Shown one piece after another: positions 46,741 through 55,877 of a DNA stretch of 64,000 nt; positions within the stretch are counted from its first letter, which is position 1, and every line of letters starts with the position of its first letter. A model generated the notes under the pieces. The model saw nothing but the letters and a program-made list of their open reading frames with translations, did not search any database and was not told the DNA's origin. Position numbers and translations under genes: made by a program. The stretch comes from Bacteroidota bacterium (GTDB lineage Bacteria > Bacteroidota > Bacteroidia > AKYH767-A > OLB10): contig JADKFA010000009.1 in assembly GCA_016717725.1 (NCBI GenBank), positions 62,001 through 126,000 on the forward strand, in the 5' to 3' direction.

Positions 46741-48423
46741 TTATGGTTTATAAGTTCGACTCAACATCGACTGATACACTTGTGGTGCCTTCAACGCTTT
46801 GATGGCTGAGAGAATATCGGGGTCGTCGTTAAAGCTTGCTTCGATACGACCATTTTGATAGAAGTAACGAGAGACAATTTCATTTTCCAAAAGCAATTTT
46901 ACTTCTTGCTTGTTTAAGCGAAGATCCGTTGCCTTATCATGAGCTAATACTTTCTCCACAGACTCATACTCCGCTTTAATATGTTCGAAGTATTTTTCCT
47001 TTTCTGCTTTTTCCTTTAATTCCTTCAGCATGATTTCACTCTCCGTAGTGTATTCATACTCTTTGCTACTTTGCCATTTAATAAAATTTTCGAATTCATC
47101 ATCCGATATAACAAAGCTTCTTGCATTACCAATGGCAGGATGCGAAATTTTATATTCAGTTGCATAATCAAACAAAATATAATTATTGATTAATGATCTG
47201 GAGATACTGCTAATCGTTGGTGCTTCGGTTGCAAAATCAGGAGAAATTCCTCCACCATCATAAACTTTACGTCCCATCTTCGTTTTAAATTCAGAGATCA
47301 AAGAATCGGGAACTTTACCAACGCTACCATCGGGATTGCGATGTGTATAGTCGAGTGCTTGAATACATCTACCACTCGGAATATAATATTTAGCCGTAGT
47401 AATTTTCAATTGCGAATTGTAAGTAAGCGGTCGGGTAGTTTGCACCAATCCTTTTCCAAAAGTACGTTGACCAATTATCACAGCACGATCTAAATCTTGC
47501 AAAGCACCACTTACAATTTCAGCTGCTGATGCTGAACCACTGCTCACTAAAACAACAAGTGGCGTTTTAGTATCTACAGATGGATTCAAAGAACGATATA
47601 CTTTATCCCACTCCTTCACTTTTCCTCTGGTGCTTACTACTTCTTGACCTTTATCGACAAACACATTGACAATATTCACGGCTTCATTTAACAGTCCACC
47701 TGGATTACCACGCAAATCCAAAATCAATCCTTTTACTTTTTGCTTATTTACTAAATCTTCCACTGCATGTTTCACTTCTTGTCCGGCATCATCGGTAAAA
47801 CTACCCAGACGTATGTACCCATACTGATCATCGGTAACACCATAATAAGGAACATTCTTAATCGTAATTTCTTCACGCATCAACTTCAAATTTACAAGCT
47901 CTGTAGATCCCTTGCGTTCAACTTTTATTGAGATGGGTGTATTGGGTTGCCCTTTCAACATCTTTGAAATCTCATCGTACTTTTTTCCTTTCACTAATTT
48001 ATCATCAATAGCACGAATGATATCGCCGGCTTGCAAACCCGATTTTTGTGCAGGAAAACCTTCGTACGGATCGGTGATAATCACATCTTCTCCACGTTGA
48101 CCAATCAATGCACCAATACCACCATATTGCCCTGTCGTGATGAATCGATAATCTTCTGCTGCATCTTCGGGAATGAACTGTGTATAGGGATCCAAACTTT
48201 CTAGCATAGAATTAATACATTCCTCCACCAACAATTTCGGATCGGTGGGATCAACATAATACACTGTAAGTTCACGAAACACCGTTGTGAAAATATCGAG
48301 GTTACGACTGAGCTCGAAGAAATTATCGTTTGCACTTTTAAAAGAATACAAACCCATCCCTACTACAAGAGCAAGAATGTACATTCGAAAGCGACGGAAA
48401 TTTTTAGAAATTTTTTCTTTCAT
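46741..48423 (-). CDS. S41 C-terminal processing peptidase (CtpA-like)
   Basis: 560 residues. An N-terminal membrane anchor (MYILALVVGMGLYSF), a PDZ domain (~90-175, GGIGALIGQRGEDVIITDPYEG.. KSGLQAGDIIRAIDD) and the S41 protease core with LDLRGNPGGLLNEAV, the catalytic-serine segment SSGSASAAEI (~293-302) and the lysine in GQRTFGKGLVQ. It is followed by a C-terminal extension to 560. Periplasmic tail-specific protease acting on envelope proteins. It starts 8 bases after the yidD stop, in the same operon. Confidence 0.93.
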   Translation of the reverse strand: MKEKISKNFRRFRMYILALVVGMGLYSFKSANDNFFELSRNLDIFTTVFRELTVYYVDPTDPKLLVEECINSMLESLDPYTQFIPEDAAEDYRFITTGQYGGIGALIGQRGEDVIITDPYEGFPAQKSGLQAGDIIRAIDDKLVKGKKYDEISKMLKGQPNTPISIKVERKGSTELVNLKLMREEITIKNVPYYGVTDDQYGYIRLGSFTDDAGQEVKHAVEDLVNKQKVKGLILDLRGNPGGLLNEAVNIVNVFVDKGQEVVSTRGKVKEWDKVYRSLNPSVDTKTPLVVLVSSGSASAAEIVSGALQDLDRAVIIGQRTFGKGLVQTTRPLTYNSQLKITTAKYYIPSGRCIQALDYTHRNPDGSVGKVPDSLISEFKTKMGRKVYDGGGISPDFATEAPTISSISRSLINNYILFDYATEYKISHPAIGNARSFVISDDEFENFIKWQSSKEYEYTTESEIMLKELKEKAEKEKYFEHIKAEYESVEKVLAHDKATDLRLNKQEVKLLLENEIVSRYFYQNGRIEASFNDDPDILSAIKALKAPQVYQSMLSRTYKP

Positions 48424-48431
48424 AATTTAGA

Positions 48432-48653
48432 TCAGGGAACGGGATCATAACCATGTCCGCCCCAAGGGTTACAAGACAGAATTCGTTTTAGGGCAAGCCA
48501 TCCACCTTTAAAGGGACCATACTTTTTGATGGCATCTGCTCCATACTCCGAACAGGTAGGAGTATAACGACAGGCAGGTCCTAAATGTGGTGAAATTGCA
48601 TTTTTATAAAAAGCAATCAAGGCAAGAAATAATTTACTTAGTATTTTTTTCAC
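48432..48653 (-). CDS. yidD: Membrane protein insertion efficiency factor YidD
   Basis: 73 residues, standard length. Family signature: ISPHLGPACRYTPTCSEY.. GGWLALKRILSCNPWGGHGYDPVP, with an N-terminal amphipathic helix. It assists YidC-mediated membrane insertion. Its start overlaps the rnpA stop by 4 bases (ATGA), the classical rnpA-yidD linkage. Confidence 0.95.
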   Translation of the reverse strand: MKKILSKLFLALIAFYKNAISPHLGPACRYTPTCSEYGADAIKKYGPFKGGWLALKRILSCNPWGGHGYDPVP

Positions 48654-49048
48654 GGTCTTGAATAATCTGCTTCAAAAGTAGGATTATTTTCTCTTGAGTA
48701 ACGTGATAATCGAGGGGTGTATTGCACCGAGAAATGAACAATATGGCCAAGCCTAATTTTCTTTTGATGGCAGTATTGAATTAGATCATGTTTATTGATT
48801 CGGTACGCCTCTCGCATAAGGCGTTTCATTCGGTTGCGATCGTGGGCGAACTTCATCGCTCTTTTCGGAGCGGAGACTGCTACTTTAACTGGGAAATCAT
48901 CTGCATAAGGCTGAGCCATAAAAAGCAAACGAACAGGACCTCCATGTATTACTTTCCCCTCAGTGAAAAGTGCATCCAATATTTTCCTGCTCTTTAACTT
49001 TTCGTTAAACGAGAGGGAATTTGACGGATTTACTTCAAGAGGGTTCAT
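48650..49048 (-). CDS. rnpA: Ribonuclease P protein component
   Basis: 132 residues. RNase P protein marks: the N-terminal EKLKSRKILDALFTEGK, KVAVSAPKRAMKFAHDRNRMKRLMREAYR (RNR-type RNA-binding motif, ~70-95). It binds the RNase P RNA and matures tRNA 5' ends. The usual upstream neighbour rpmH is absent; instead hemD precedes it by about 75 bases, an order I recall from other Bacteroidota. Confidence 0.95.
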   Translation of the reverse strand: MNPLEVNPSNSLSFNEKLKSRKILDALFTEGKVIHGGPVRLLFMAQPYADDFPVKVAVSAPKRAMKFAHDRNRMKRLMREAYRINKHDLIQYCHQKKIRLGHIVHFSVQYTPRLSRYSRENNPTFEADYSRP

Positions 49049-49124
49049 GACCGGGCGCGGAGATGGATGAATGATCAGAAGAGGGCCAGGTTAGGAAATT
49101 GTGCTCGGTGATGCCGAACATTCA

Positions 49125-49895
49125 TTATTTATTCTTTTTCAAGTAATTCTCAATGCTCATGGTCATGGACGGGGCTTCGGGAACTGGGGCTTGAATATCG
49201 AGACGGAGATTTGCCTCTACTACTGCTTGAGATGTTTGCGAACCGAAAGCAGCAATAAGGGTTGTATTCTGCTTAAAATCAGGGAAGTTTTTAAAGAGAG
49301 AAGTGACTCCCGCCGGACTAAAGAATACCAACATATCGTACTTAACATCTGCCAAATCACTAAGATCGGAACAAACGGTTCGATAGATAGTTGACTTAGT
49401 AAACATAATACCATTTGCATTCAAGGTATCCGCAATTTCTTCTTTGGCGATATCGGAACAAGGCAATAAAAATCTTTCCTTTTTATGTTTCTTTAACACT
49501 TCCATTAAGTCATTAATATTTTGCTTACCGCTAAATATTTTACGTTTGCGAAAAGTGATATACTTCTGCAAATAAAACGCTGTTGACTCTGAGATACAAA
49601 AATACTTAAGCTCCTCCATATTCGTAATACGCATTTCATTGCATATACGAAAGAAGTGATCGGCCGCGTGGCGGCTAGTCAAGATAACAGCGGTGTGGTC
49701 GGGAATGTTTATTCTGTCTTTGCGAAAATCTTTAGCAGCAATTCCCTCTACATGAATAAAGGGTCTGAAATCGATTTTCAGGTTGTACTTTTTCGCAAGA
49801 TCGTAATAAGGCGACTTCTCTGACTCTGGCTTCGGCTGTGTTACTAGTATGGATTTTACTTTCAAGGGTCGTTGATAAATGGGGGTAATTTCCAA
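49125..49895 (-). CDS. hemD: Uroporphyrinogen-III synthase
   Basis: 256 residues. HemD-type two-lobed fold with weakly conserved sequence: KSILVTQPKPESEKSPYYDLAKKY at the start, AVILTSRHAADHFF, ..YRTVCSDLSD.. YDMLVFFSPAGVTSLFKNFPDFKQNTTLIAAFGSQTSQAV. It cyclises hydroxymethylbilane to uroporphyrinogen III in the cytoplasm. Sequence conservation in this family is low, so the call rests on the C-terminal FFSPAGV/FGSQT pattern and its DUF4271 neighbour. Separate from other heme genes. Confidence 0.85.
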   Translation of the reverse strand: MEITPIYQRPLKVKSILVTQPKPESEKSPYYDLAKKYNLKIDFRPFIHVEGIAAKDFRKDRINIPDHTAVILTSRHAADHFFRICNEMRITNMEELKYFCISESTAFYLQKYITFRKRKIFSGKQNINDLMEVLKKHKKERFLLPCSDIAKEEIADTLNANGIMFTKSTIYRTVCSDLSDLADVKYDMLVFFSPAGVTSLFKNFPDFKQNTTLIAAFGSQTSQAVVEANLRLDIQAPVPEAPSMTMSIENYLKKNK

Positions 49896-49914
49896 ACTTC
49901 ATTCGTCGATCGAC

Positions 49915-50808
49915 CTACAAGCCAGTCAATTTCCAAATGATCAGCAGAGGGGCGATTTCGAATGTGCAAAGGTACAAAAACAAATAAAATAGAGAGAAGC
50001 CCGGAATACCTGTCCAAATCCCAATTGCCCTAACTAATCGGTAAAGGAAAAGAAGAGCAATAATCCATACCGCTATTGATAGAATCCATTGGCGATATTG
50101 TGAGGGGCCATACGCTAGTAATATATTGATTGGCAATAACAAAAGACCAATCATCATGATCATCAAGAAGACATTAAAAATGTACAAAGCAACTGGTTTT
50201 TCTAGATCAAAAACGGTGCTTAGGAACCTTAAAATGATCATTTTCACCGAATATGCAATAGCAACAGAAAGAGATAAAAAGACGAATCGCATGAGTCCAC
50301 CTTGTAAAACTCCCATACCCCAGTTCAAAAAAACACTTATTTGATACAAGAATAATCCCATCAACATATAAGAGATAATCGATAAAATAAGGGAAGCCCG
50401 TTGCAACAACACACTTTCATCCCTCACAATTTGGTTGGTTGTGGTGAGGTTATAATATGCAGTATAGAGTTGTTGGAAGATGCGATAATAGAAGAATCGA
50501 AACCACGTAAATAAGGCTACCAAAACAATTAAAGAAATAGTGAACCAGTCGCCAATTTCATTGGTAAGCGGCTGGGCGTTGGGGTGTTCGGGTCGCAACA
50601 AATGGCCTTGAAAAATACGAGGACCTTGCAATGATTTAGAAACATGTACTACGGAATCTTCTTTAGGTTGGCTGATGGTTTCATCATCATCCTGAAAGCG
50701 AAAAACATTTTTGACAGGAAGAGCAACAGAATCTACAGACAACCCACTTGTCACCGAAGTAGTAAGATGGGTTGTTGTATCTTGCTCTGTTTTAAATGCC
50801 TTCATCAC
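49915..50808 (-). CDS. DUF4271 membrane protein
   Basis: 297 residues (a second Met follows the first). A Thr/Ser-rich hydrophilic N-terminus (~1-85) is followed by about seven transmembrane helices (from EIGDWFTISLIVLVALFTWF to LYLCTFEIAPLLIIW). This is the DUF4271 layout, a Bacteroidota family usually found next to hemD. Function unknown. It is the first gene of the DUF4271-hemD-rnpA-yidD-S41 run. Confidence 0.88.
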   Translation of the reverse strand: MMKAFKTEQDTTTHLTTSVTSGLSVDSVALPVKNVFRFQDDDETISQPKEDSVVHVSKSLQGPRIFQGHLLRPEHPNAQPLTNEIGDWFTISLIVLVALFTWFRFFYYRIFQQLYTAYYNLTTTNQIVRDESVLLQRASLILSIISYMLMGLFLYQISVFLNWGMGVLQGGLMRFVFLSLSVAIAYSVKMIILRFLSTVFDLEKPVALYIFNVFLMIMMIGLLLLPINILLAYGPSQYRQWILSIAVWIIALLFLYRLVRAIGIWTGIPGFSLFYLFLYLCTFEIAPLLIIWKLTGL

Positions 50809-50821
50809 ATCGAATAGGGTA

Positions 50822-50829
50822 CAAACTTA
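50822..50829 (-). promoter_or_regulatory. -7 box (TAAGTTTG) of the DUF4271-hemD-rnpA run
   Basis: Exact TAnnTTTG match on the minus strand, 13 bases upstream of the first gene's ATG. Confidence 0.55.
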
Positions 50830-51034
50830 AAAATTATACCGATGCACCCTATAAAATTGTCTTATCTTCTTAAACAGTCGCCACCAATAAATGAGTCCGT
50901 TTTCGTATGCTTAAGTCTGTGTGATTCGGAATAGTACAATTAATTTATTGGACTCGAATAGTATTTCGATTGGTAGTATTTAGAAGCGGATGTGTCTTTT
51001 GGGTTAACAATCCCATCTCCCCGAAAAAAGAAAA

Positions 51035-51598
51035 TTATTTTTTCACATAAGGCATAAAATCGCAGTCCAAATTAACTCTTATCATTTCCGATATGTTCGT
51101 TGTCACCACCTTGGGAATTCTGATTTTATAATCAGCTAATAGGATATCAAAAACAACTACCAAATTGATCTTCTCGCCTGAGATTTTCAAGGTTCCTTTC
51201 TCTGTAATTTCCTTTGTCACCCCATGCAATTCAAAAGAGCCGGTAGCGGTAACGGAGGCAACGGTATCGCGCGACCAATCTAATGTTTCATTGATTACCC
51301 CTTTGAAAGTAGCTTTAGGATATTTTTCCGACTCCACATACTTCTCATTAAAATGTTCTTCCATCAGCGATTTCTCAAACTTAAATGTACGCATTGGAAC
51401 GGTAAAAAGAATTTTGTTTGTTCCTGTAGTTAACACCGAAGTCATACTATGGGAATTTGCATCAATGTTTTCTAATGGCGTCTCACTAAAAAAATGAACC
51501 ATACCACCTGTAGCTAAAAAAACTTTTTGCGCTCTAACGGAAGGGGCTATACTAAGAAAGATAATGGTTAGTAAAAGAAATTTTATTTTATTTATCAT
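51035..51598 (-). CDS. YceI family periplasmic protein
   Basis: 187 residues. Signal peptide (FLLLTIIFLSIAPSVRAQ). A lipocalin-like YceI beta barrel (GGMVHFFSETPLENIDANSHS.., VTATGSFELHGVTKEITEKGTLKI.., VVVFDILLADYKIRIP). YceI proteins bind isoprenoid or other amphiphilic ligands; the ligand is unknown here. Single gene; no adjacent cytochrome b561 partner. Confidence 0.92.
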   Translation of the reverse strand: MINKIKFLLLTIIFLSIAPSVRAQKVFLATGGMVHFFSETPLENIDANSHSMTSVLTTGTNKILFTVPMRTFKFEKSLMEEHFNEKYVESEKYPKATFKGVINETLDWSRDTVASVTATGSFELHGVTKEITEKGTLKISGEKINLVVVFDILLADYKIRIPKVVTTNISEMIRVNLDCDFMPYVKK

Positions 51599-51731
51599 AC
51601 ATCAAATTTCATGTGCAATATTCCTATTTTGTGTCTGAGGATTGCAATATTACTGCTTCGAACTCGCAGTACAGTGTTATAAATATAAGGCGATTAACAC
51701 TAAATGTCAAACTTATCAAAAAAAATTCATG

Positions 51732-52457
51732 CTATATCCATCCTCGCAATTGATACCATGCTAATCCCATCAATTCACGATAACAGATAACCTGATAACG
51801 CAAGTGATTCCAGAACTGGTATCTCAACTGCACACTTCCCCCTACTTCGGGGAGCGGAACATTATTTCCACCTAAATTACTATCCTTATAATCAAGATCT
51901 ACAGGACCCGATGCATTCCATGTGGGAACGCCACCTAGTTGTTTAAACCCTAATTTTTCGAAGGTTAGAATAGACCTTCGCATATGTTCGGGAGAGGTTA
52001 TAAGAACACAACGCTTTTTTTCTGCTCCAGGAAAAATTCGCATTACTTCCATCCCTTCTTCGCGTGTATTTTTTCCCTTTATCTCGAGGATTATTTTAGT
52101 GCTATCCACACCACGTATCATCAAATCTTTTCGGATACCCCAAGCATCACTAAATTCAGGACGGATACATACTGCGGCAGGTTGTGTGATGATCAAAGTT
52201 GCGGATGTGTTCTTCTTCCAAGTTTCTGCTGCATACCAAGAACGAATTAATGAGGACTCACCTGGATAACCAGCGCCACCCATGATGATAATGCACTGAG
52301 GTTTAAAATGGAATTCACTCTTACTCGTTCCCAACCAATGATAAATGTAATAGGGACCTGTGGTAAATGCAAAAAGAACCACCAAGATTAAAAAACTTGA
52401 AAAACTGATAAAAAGGATTTTACCCCATTGCAATAATCGTTGTTTCCAATTTTTCAT
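51732..52457 (-). CDS. YdcF/SanA-like DUF218 protein
   Basis: 241 residues. One N-terminal transmembrane helix (ILFISFSSFLILVVLFAF), then the DUF218 fold: CIIIMGGAGYPGESSLIRSW, a central KGKNTREEGMEVMRIF, and RCVLITSPEHMRRSILTFEKLGF. SanA/YdcF proteins are linked to envelope barrier function and peptidoglycan- or lipid-related steps, but the activity is not established. A TACTTTTG box lies 5 bases upstream of its ATG. Confidence 0.87.
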   Translation of the reverse strand: MKNWKQRLLQWGKILFISFSSFLILVVLFAFTTGPYYIYHWLGTSKSEFHFKPQCIIIMGGAGYPGESSLIRSWYAAETWKKNTSATLIITQPAAVCIRPEFSDAWGIRKDLMIRGVDSTKIILEIKGKNTREEGMEVMRIFPGAEKKRCVLITSPEHMRRSILTFEKLGFKQLGGVPTWNASGPVDLDYKDSNLGGNNVPLPEVGGSVQLRYQFWNHLRYQVICYRELMGLAWYQLRGWI

Positions 52458-52462
52458 TCATA

Positions 52463-52470
52463 CAAAAGTA
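52463..52470 (-). promoter_or_regulatory. -7 box (TACTTTTG) of the YdcF-like gene
   Basis: Exact TAnnTTTG match on the minus strand, 5 bases before the ATG, implying an almost leaderless transcript. Confidence 0.5.
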
Positions 52471-52595
52471 CAAGAATTGTATGTAGCAATTAAAAAAAAT
52501 TTGGAGAATATGTTGAGATTCTCAATTCACAGCTAGCCTTCGTCGAAAAAACACAATCGTTTAATGAAGAATTACCGATTTTAAAATAGATCCAC

Positions 52596-52603
52596 TACCT
52601 TCG
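52596..52603 (+). promoter_or_regulatory. -7-like box (TACCTTCG) of the M1 aminopeptidase gene
   Basis: One mismatch to TAnnTTTG, 7 bases upstream of the ATG, same form as at gpsA and meaB. Confidence 0.45.
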
Positions 52604-52610
52604 CAACATT

Positions 52611-54464
52611 ATGCACAAACTCCTCATTCTTGCATTAGCACTTATAAGTATGGCTTCTTGCCAATCTAATCCAACAAAAACTAAAGAAGAAAATATGTCC
52701 AGAAAAGATGTTCATTCCTTTGCACGTCCCCTAGAGGCGGTAGTTCGAAACTTAGACCTTGATCTACAAGTTGATTTTGATGCGAAGCAATTGCGAGGGA
52801 CGGCGACACTTCATATTGAAAATTTACAAAAAGTAAATCAATTACATTTAGATTCGAGAGATTTAAAAATTGATAGTATCACTTTAGAAGATGGTACCTC
52901 AACAAAATATGAACTGATGCCAGCTGTTCCATTTTTAGGAAGTGAATTAATTGTGCACATCAAACCCAATACAAAAAAAGTAAAGATTGCGTATTCTACG
53001 AGTCCAACGGCGGCGGCATTGCAATGGCTCACTCCACAGCAAACTGCAGGAGGTAAACATCCATTTTTATTTACACAGAGTCAAGCCATCTTAGCGCGTA
53101 CGTGGATTCCGTTACAAGATTCTCCAGGCATTCGATTTACTTATCAAGCAACAATTTCTTGTCCTCCAGGATTGATGGCATTAATGAGTGCAGAGAACGA
53201 TACGGTTTTACATCCTGATGGTATTTACAAATTCAATATGCCGCAAGCCATTCCTTCTTATCTCATGGCATTATCAGTAGGTGATTTGAGTTTTCATGCG
53301 TACGATAAACGAAGCGGAATTTTTGCTGAACCTGTAACACTCGATAAAGCAGTTTATGAATTTGTAGATTTACCGAAGATGGTTGTTGCTGCAGAAGAAT
53401 TATACGGACCGTATGCTTGGGGTCGTTACGATGTGTTGGTATTACCTCCGAGTTTTCCTTTTGGAGGCATGGAAAATCCGCGCATCACCTTTGCTACTCC
53501 TACCATTATTGCAGGCGATCGTTCGTTAGTAGCATTAATTGCACATGAATTAGCGCATAGTTGGAGCGGAAATTTAGTTACCAATGCTACATGGAATGAC
53601 TTCTGGTTAAACGAAGGATTCACGGTTTACTTTGAATCACGCATCATGGAAAAATTATACGGAAAAGATTTTGAAGACATGGCCACCGTACTTGCTGAAG
53701 GGGAATTAAGAAAAACGATAAAAGAGATGGGACCTGACAATCCCGATTCGCATCTATATTTGAACTTAGCAGGAAGGGATCCTGATGATGGAATGAGTGA
53801 TATCGCTTACGAGAAAGGAAGATTCTTTTTACTCAATATTGAAATGGCAGTTGGACGCGAACGATGGGATAACTTCTTAAAACAATATTTTGCAGAACAT
53901 GCTTTTCAAAGTATCACAACAGAAGACTTTTTAGATTATTTAGAGAAAAATTTGATTCAGGGAGATGGTAAGCTGCGTAACACAAAAATCAGAGAAAACA
54001 TTTGGGTGTATGGTCCAGGCTTACCTGATAATTTTCCGAAAGTACATTCTGTAGAATTACAAAAAGTAGATGCAGTAGTAAATACATTTAACGAAGGAAA
54101 GAAAATCGAAAATCCACAAGGGTGGACAACGCATCATTGGGTGTATTTCTTAAGAGCATTGCCAGACAGTTTATCCATGGAAAAAATGAAATTGTTGGAT
54201 GAACAATTTCATTTCACCAACAGTGGTAACAGTGAAATATTATGTCAATGGTTGGAGATCTGTATTCGCAGCAACTATGCTCCTGCCGATGCGTCCTTAG
54301 AAAAATTCCTAACGTCGGTGGGTCGCCGAAAATTCTTGAAGCCTTTGTATTCGGCACTAAGTGAAACAGTGGAAGGAAAAAAGAAAGCTCAGGCTATCTA
54401 TGTAAAAGCTCGACCTAGTTATCACAGCGTAGCAACGGGAACGATTGATGAGATGTTACATTAA
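52611..54464 (+). CDS. M1 family metallo-aminopeptidase (leukotriene A4 hydrolase-like) lipoprotein
   Basis: 617 residues. Lipoprotein-type signal (LLILALALISMASCQSN). The exopeptidase motif GGMEN is at 285-289; the zinc site is H312-E313-L-A-H316 with the distal ligand E335 in WLNEGF. The N-terminal beta-saddle domain (~35-215) and C-terminal helical domain (~480-617, ending GTIDEMLH) match the LTA4H/aminopeptidase B branch, and the length fits. Probably periplasm-facing aminopeptidase taking residues from small peptides. It is a single-gene unit with a strong terminator. Confidence 0.93.
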   Translation: MHKLLILALALISMASCQSNPTKTKEENMSRKDVHSFARPLEAVVRNLDLDLQVDFDAKQLRGTATLHIENLQKVNQLHLDSRDLKIDSITLEDGTSTKYELMPAVPFLGSELIVHIKPNTKKVKIAYSTSPTAAALQWLTPQQTAGGKHPFLFTQSQAILARTWIPLQDSPGIRFTYQATISCPPGLMALMSAENDTVLHPDGIYKFNMPQAIPSYLMALSVGDLSFHAYDKRSGIFAEPVTLDKAVYEFVDLPKMVVAAEELYGPYAWGRYDVLVLPPSFPFGGMENPRITFATPTIIAGDRSLVALIAHELAHSWSGNLVTNATWNDFWLNEGFTVYFESRIMEKLYGKDFEDMATVLAEGELRKTIKEMGPDNPDSHLYLNLAGRDPDDGMSDIAYEKGRFFLLNIEMAVGRERWDNFLKQYFAEHAFQSITTEDFLDYLEKNLIQGDGKLRNTKIRENIWVYGPGLPDNFPKVHSVELQKVDAVVNTFNEGKKIENPQGWTTHHWVYFLRALPDSLSMEKMKLLDEQFHFTNSGNSEILCQWLEICIRSNYAPADASLEKFLTSVGRRKFLKPLYSALSETVEGKKKAQAIYVKARPSYHSVATGTIDEMLH

Positions 54465-54483
54465 TCCTAAATTATAAAAATTG

Positions 54484-54514
54484 AAAAGAGATCACTCGCA
54501 AGGTGGTCTCTTTT
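54484..54514 (+). terminator. Rho-independent terminator after the M1 aminopeptidase gene
   Basis: 12-base stem (AAAAGAGATCAC / GTGGTCTCTTTT, one G-T pair) with a 7-base loop, ending in TTTT, 20 bases after the stop. The left edge of the 240-bp direct repeat begins in its 3' arm. Confidence 0.85.
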
Positions 54515-54749
54515 GCCTTTAACATTGACGTGTTAACAAAAGAGTTCGAATAAAAATTTGAGGCAAATAAATCAATATACATTCGTAAAAGTAATTTAAG
54601 TATTCAAAGCGAAATTTAATACAACCTGCATTTGGTTTTTGGCCGGGACAACGAAACCCTTCGGAACGGCAAACAAATAAAGCAACATGTATATTATCGC
54701 TACATCAAAATACCCTTCCCACTTCCTGTAATGGTTGCATCCTGAATTC
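54510..54749. repeat. 240-bp direct repeat, left copy, flanking the REP-transposase island
   Basis: Aligns without gaps to 55878-56117 (offset 1368), with about five mismatches in 240 bases. Internal landmarks: TTAACATTGACGTGTTAACA near the left end, GGCCGGGACAACGAAACCC and CTTCGGAACGGC in the middle, CCTGAATTC at the right end. No ORF inside. Confidence 0.85.
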
Positions 54750-54903
54750 ATCAAAGATGCAATTCATTTTTACAATGGAAACAACTAACCAAACGAGAAT
54801 TGGCATTAATGGAAGTTTTAACACCCCAATTAAAAATCTAGTATAAAGGCAGAAAACATCAGGCGTAAAAGCAAAAGAGTATTTTCTTATTAGAGCTTAG
54901 CAC

Positions 54904-55159
54904 TATAATCTTCTTAAAATCGAAAACAAATAACCTATCAAAGGGGCGTAGCCCTGTAATCTTCGTACAATCGAAAACAAATAACCAATCAAAGGGGCGT
55001 AGTTATAGACTCTTCTTAAAATAGGAATACAATAATCAATCAAAGGGGCGCAGCCCTATAATCTTCGTAAAATCGAAAACAAATAACCAATCAAAGGGGC
55101 GTAGCCCTGTAATCTTCGTAACATCGAAAACAAATAACCAATTAAAGGGGCGTAGCCCT
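54904..55159 (+). repeat. Five tandem 51-bp REP-like repeats upstream of the transposase gene
   Basis: The block AAGGGGCG recurs at 54941, 54992, 55043, 55094 and 55145, exactly 51 bases apart. Each unit reads roughly TAATCTTCGTAAAATCGAAA.. AACAAATAACCAATCAAAGG.. and ends in the small hairpin AGGGGCGTAGCCCT. The third unit is the most diverged. The last unit ends 14 bases before the transposase ATG, so the repeats also form its leader. The 54750-54903 segment to the left shows nothing recognisable. Confidence 0.9.
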
Positions 55160-55173
55160 GACATAAGAAAACC

Positions 55174-55635
55174 ATGGCAAACACCTACACACAATTATAT
55201 ATACAATTTGTTTTCTCGGTAAAAGGCAGAGCAAATCTTATTAACGAATCTTTTCGGGATGAATTGGAAAAATTCATGTGTGGCATCATTAACAACCATA
55301 AATGTAAAACATATGCTATTTATTGCAATCCCGACCATACACATATCTTTGTTGGTATGCATCCAACCATTGCGCCTTCAAAATTGATGGAGCAGGTAAA
55401 ATCAGGATCTTCAGGATGGTTGGACGAAAAAAAATATATACTCGGAAAATTTGCATGGCAAGATGGATTTGGTGCATTTACATATTCCAAATCGCATATT
55501 GACAAGGTTGTGAAATATATTTTGAATCAACCTGCACATCATAAAAAACAAACATTTAAAGAAGAATATTTACAGTTTCTTGAAAAATTTGATATTCAAT
55601 ATGACCCAAAATATTTATTTGAATGGTATGATTAG
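55174..55635 (+). CDS. REP-associated tyrosine transposase (IS200/Y1 family)
   Basis: 153 residues. Y1-transposase marks: the N-terminal YTQLYIQFVFSVKGRANLI, the HUH-type motif HTHIFVGMHP (~57-66), GFGAFTYSKSHIDKVVKYILNQPAHH (catalytic Tyr probably in the VVKYI segment) and KTFKEEYLQFLEKFDIQYD. Such single-stranded HUH nucleases mobilise or maintain REP hairpins. Here GGGGCGTAGCCC hairpins lie in one orientation on the 5' side and the inverted orientation on the 3' side, the BIME arrangement of RAYT genes. The gene looks intact and full length. Confidence 0.9.
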   Translation: MANTYTQLYIQFVFSVKGRANLINESFRDELEKFMCGIINNHKCKTYAIYCNPDHTHIFVGMHPTIAPSKLMEQVKSGSSGWLDEKKYILGKFAWQDGFGAFTYSKSHIDKVVKYILNQPAHHKKQTFKEEYLQFLEKFDIQYDPKYLFEWYD

Positions 55636-55644
55636 GAAATATAA

Positions 55645-55815
55645 CAGGGCTACGCCCCTACTTTTCTTTTTATTTTTTTTACGTAGATGTCAGGGCTACG
55701 CCCCTTCATTTCATTTTTTTCTACGAAGATAGCAGGGCTACGCCCCTTCCTTTCTTTACATTTTTGTTTTACGAAGATTGACGGGCTAAGCCCTTTTGTA
55801 AATGAAAGGGCTTTG
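55645..55815 (-). repeat. Inverted REP hairpins downstream of the transposase gene
   Basis: CAGGGCTACGCCCC occurs at 55645, 55691 and 55733, with degenerate copies near 55780 and 55805 (GGGCTAAGCCC; AAAGGGCTTT). They are the reverse complement of the hairpins upstream of the transposase. Spacers contain T-rich stretches and ACGAAGAT, the complement of the ATCTTCGT in the 51-bp units. The remaining 55816-56200 holds the right 240-bp repeat and no gene. Confidence 0.85.
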
Positions 55816-55877
55816 TTTGAATTTTTCAAAGCAACAAAATGACATAAAAGGAAAAGAATATATTGCTCAAACAATTT

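Noticed and set aside
51922..52269. 115-residue plus-strand ORF
   Set aside because: Antisense shadow of the YdcF-like gene.
54904..55159. CRISPR-like regular repeats
   Set aside because: The 51-base units are contiguous with no unique spacers and have no cas genes nearby; they are tandem REP repeats.
55650..55874. 74-residue minus-strand ORF with internal KGRSPxIxVxK repeats
   Set aside because: The repeats are the translated REP hairpins; no coding signature beyond that.
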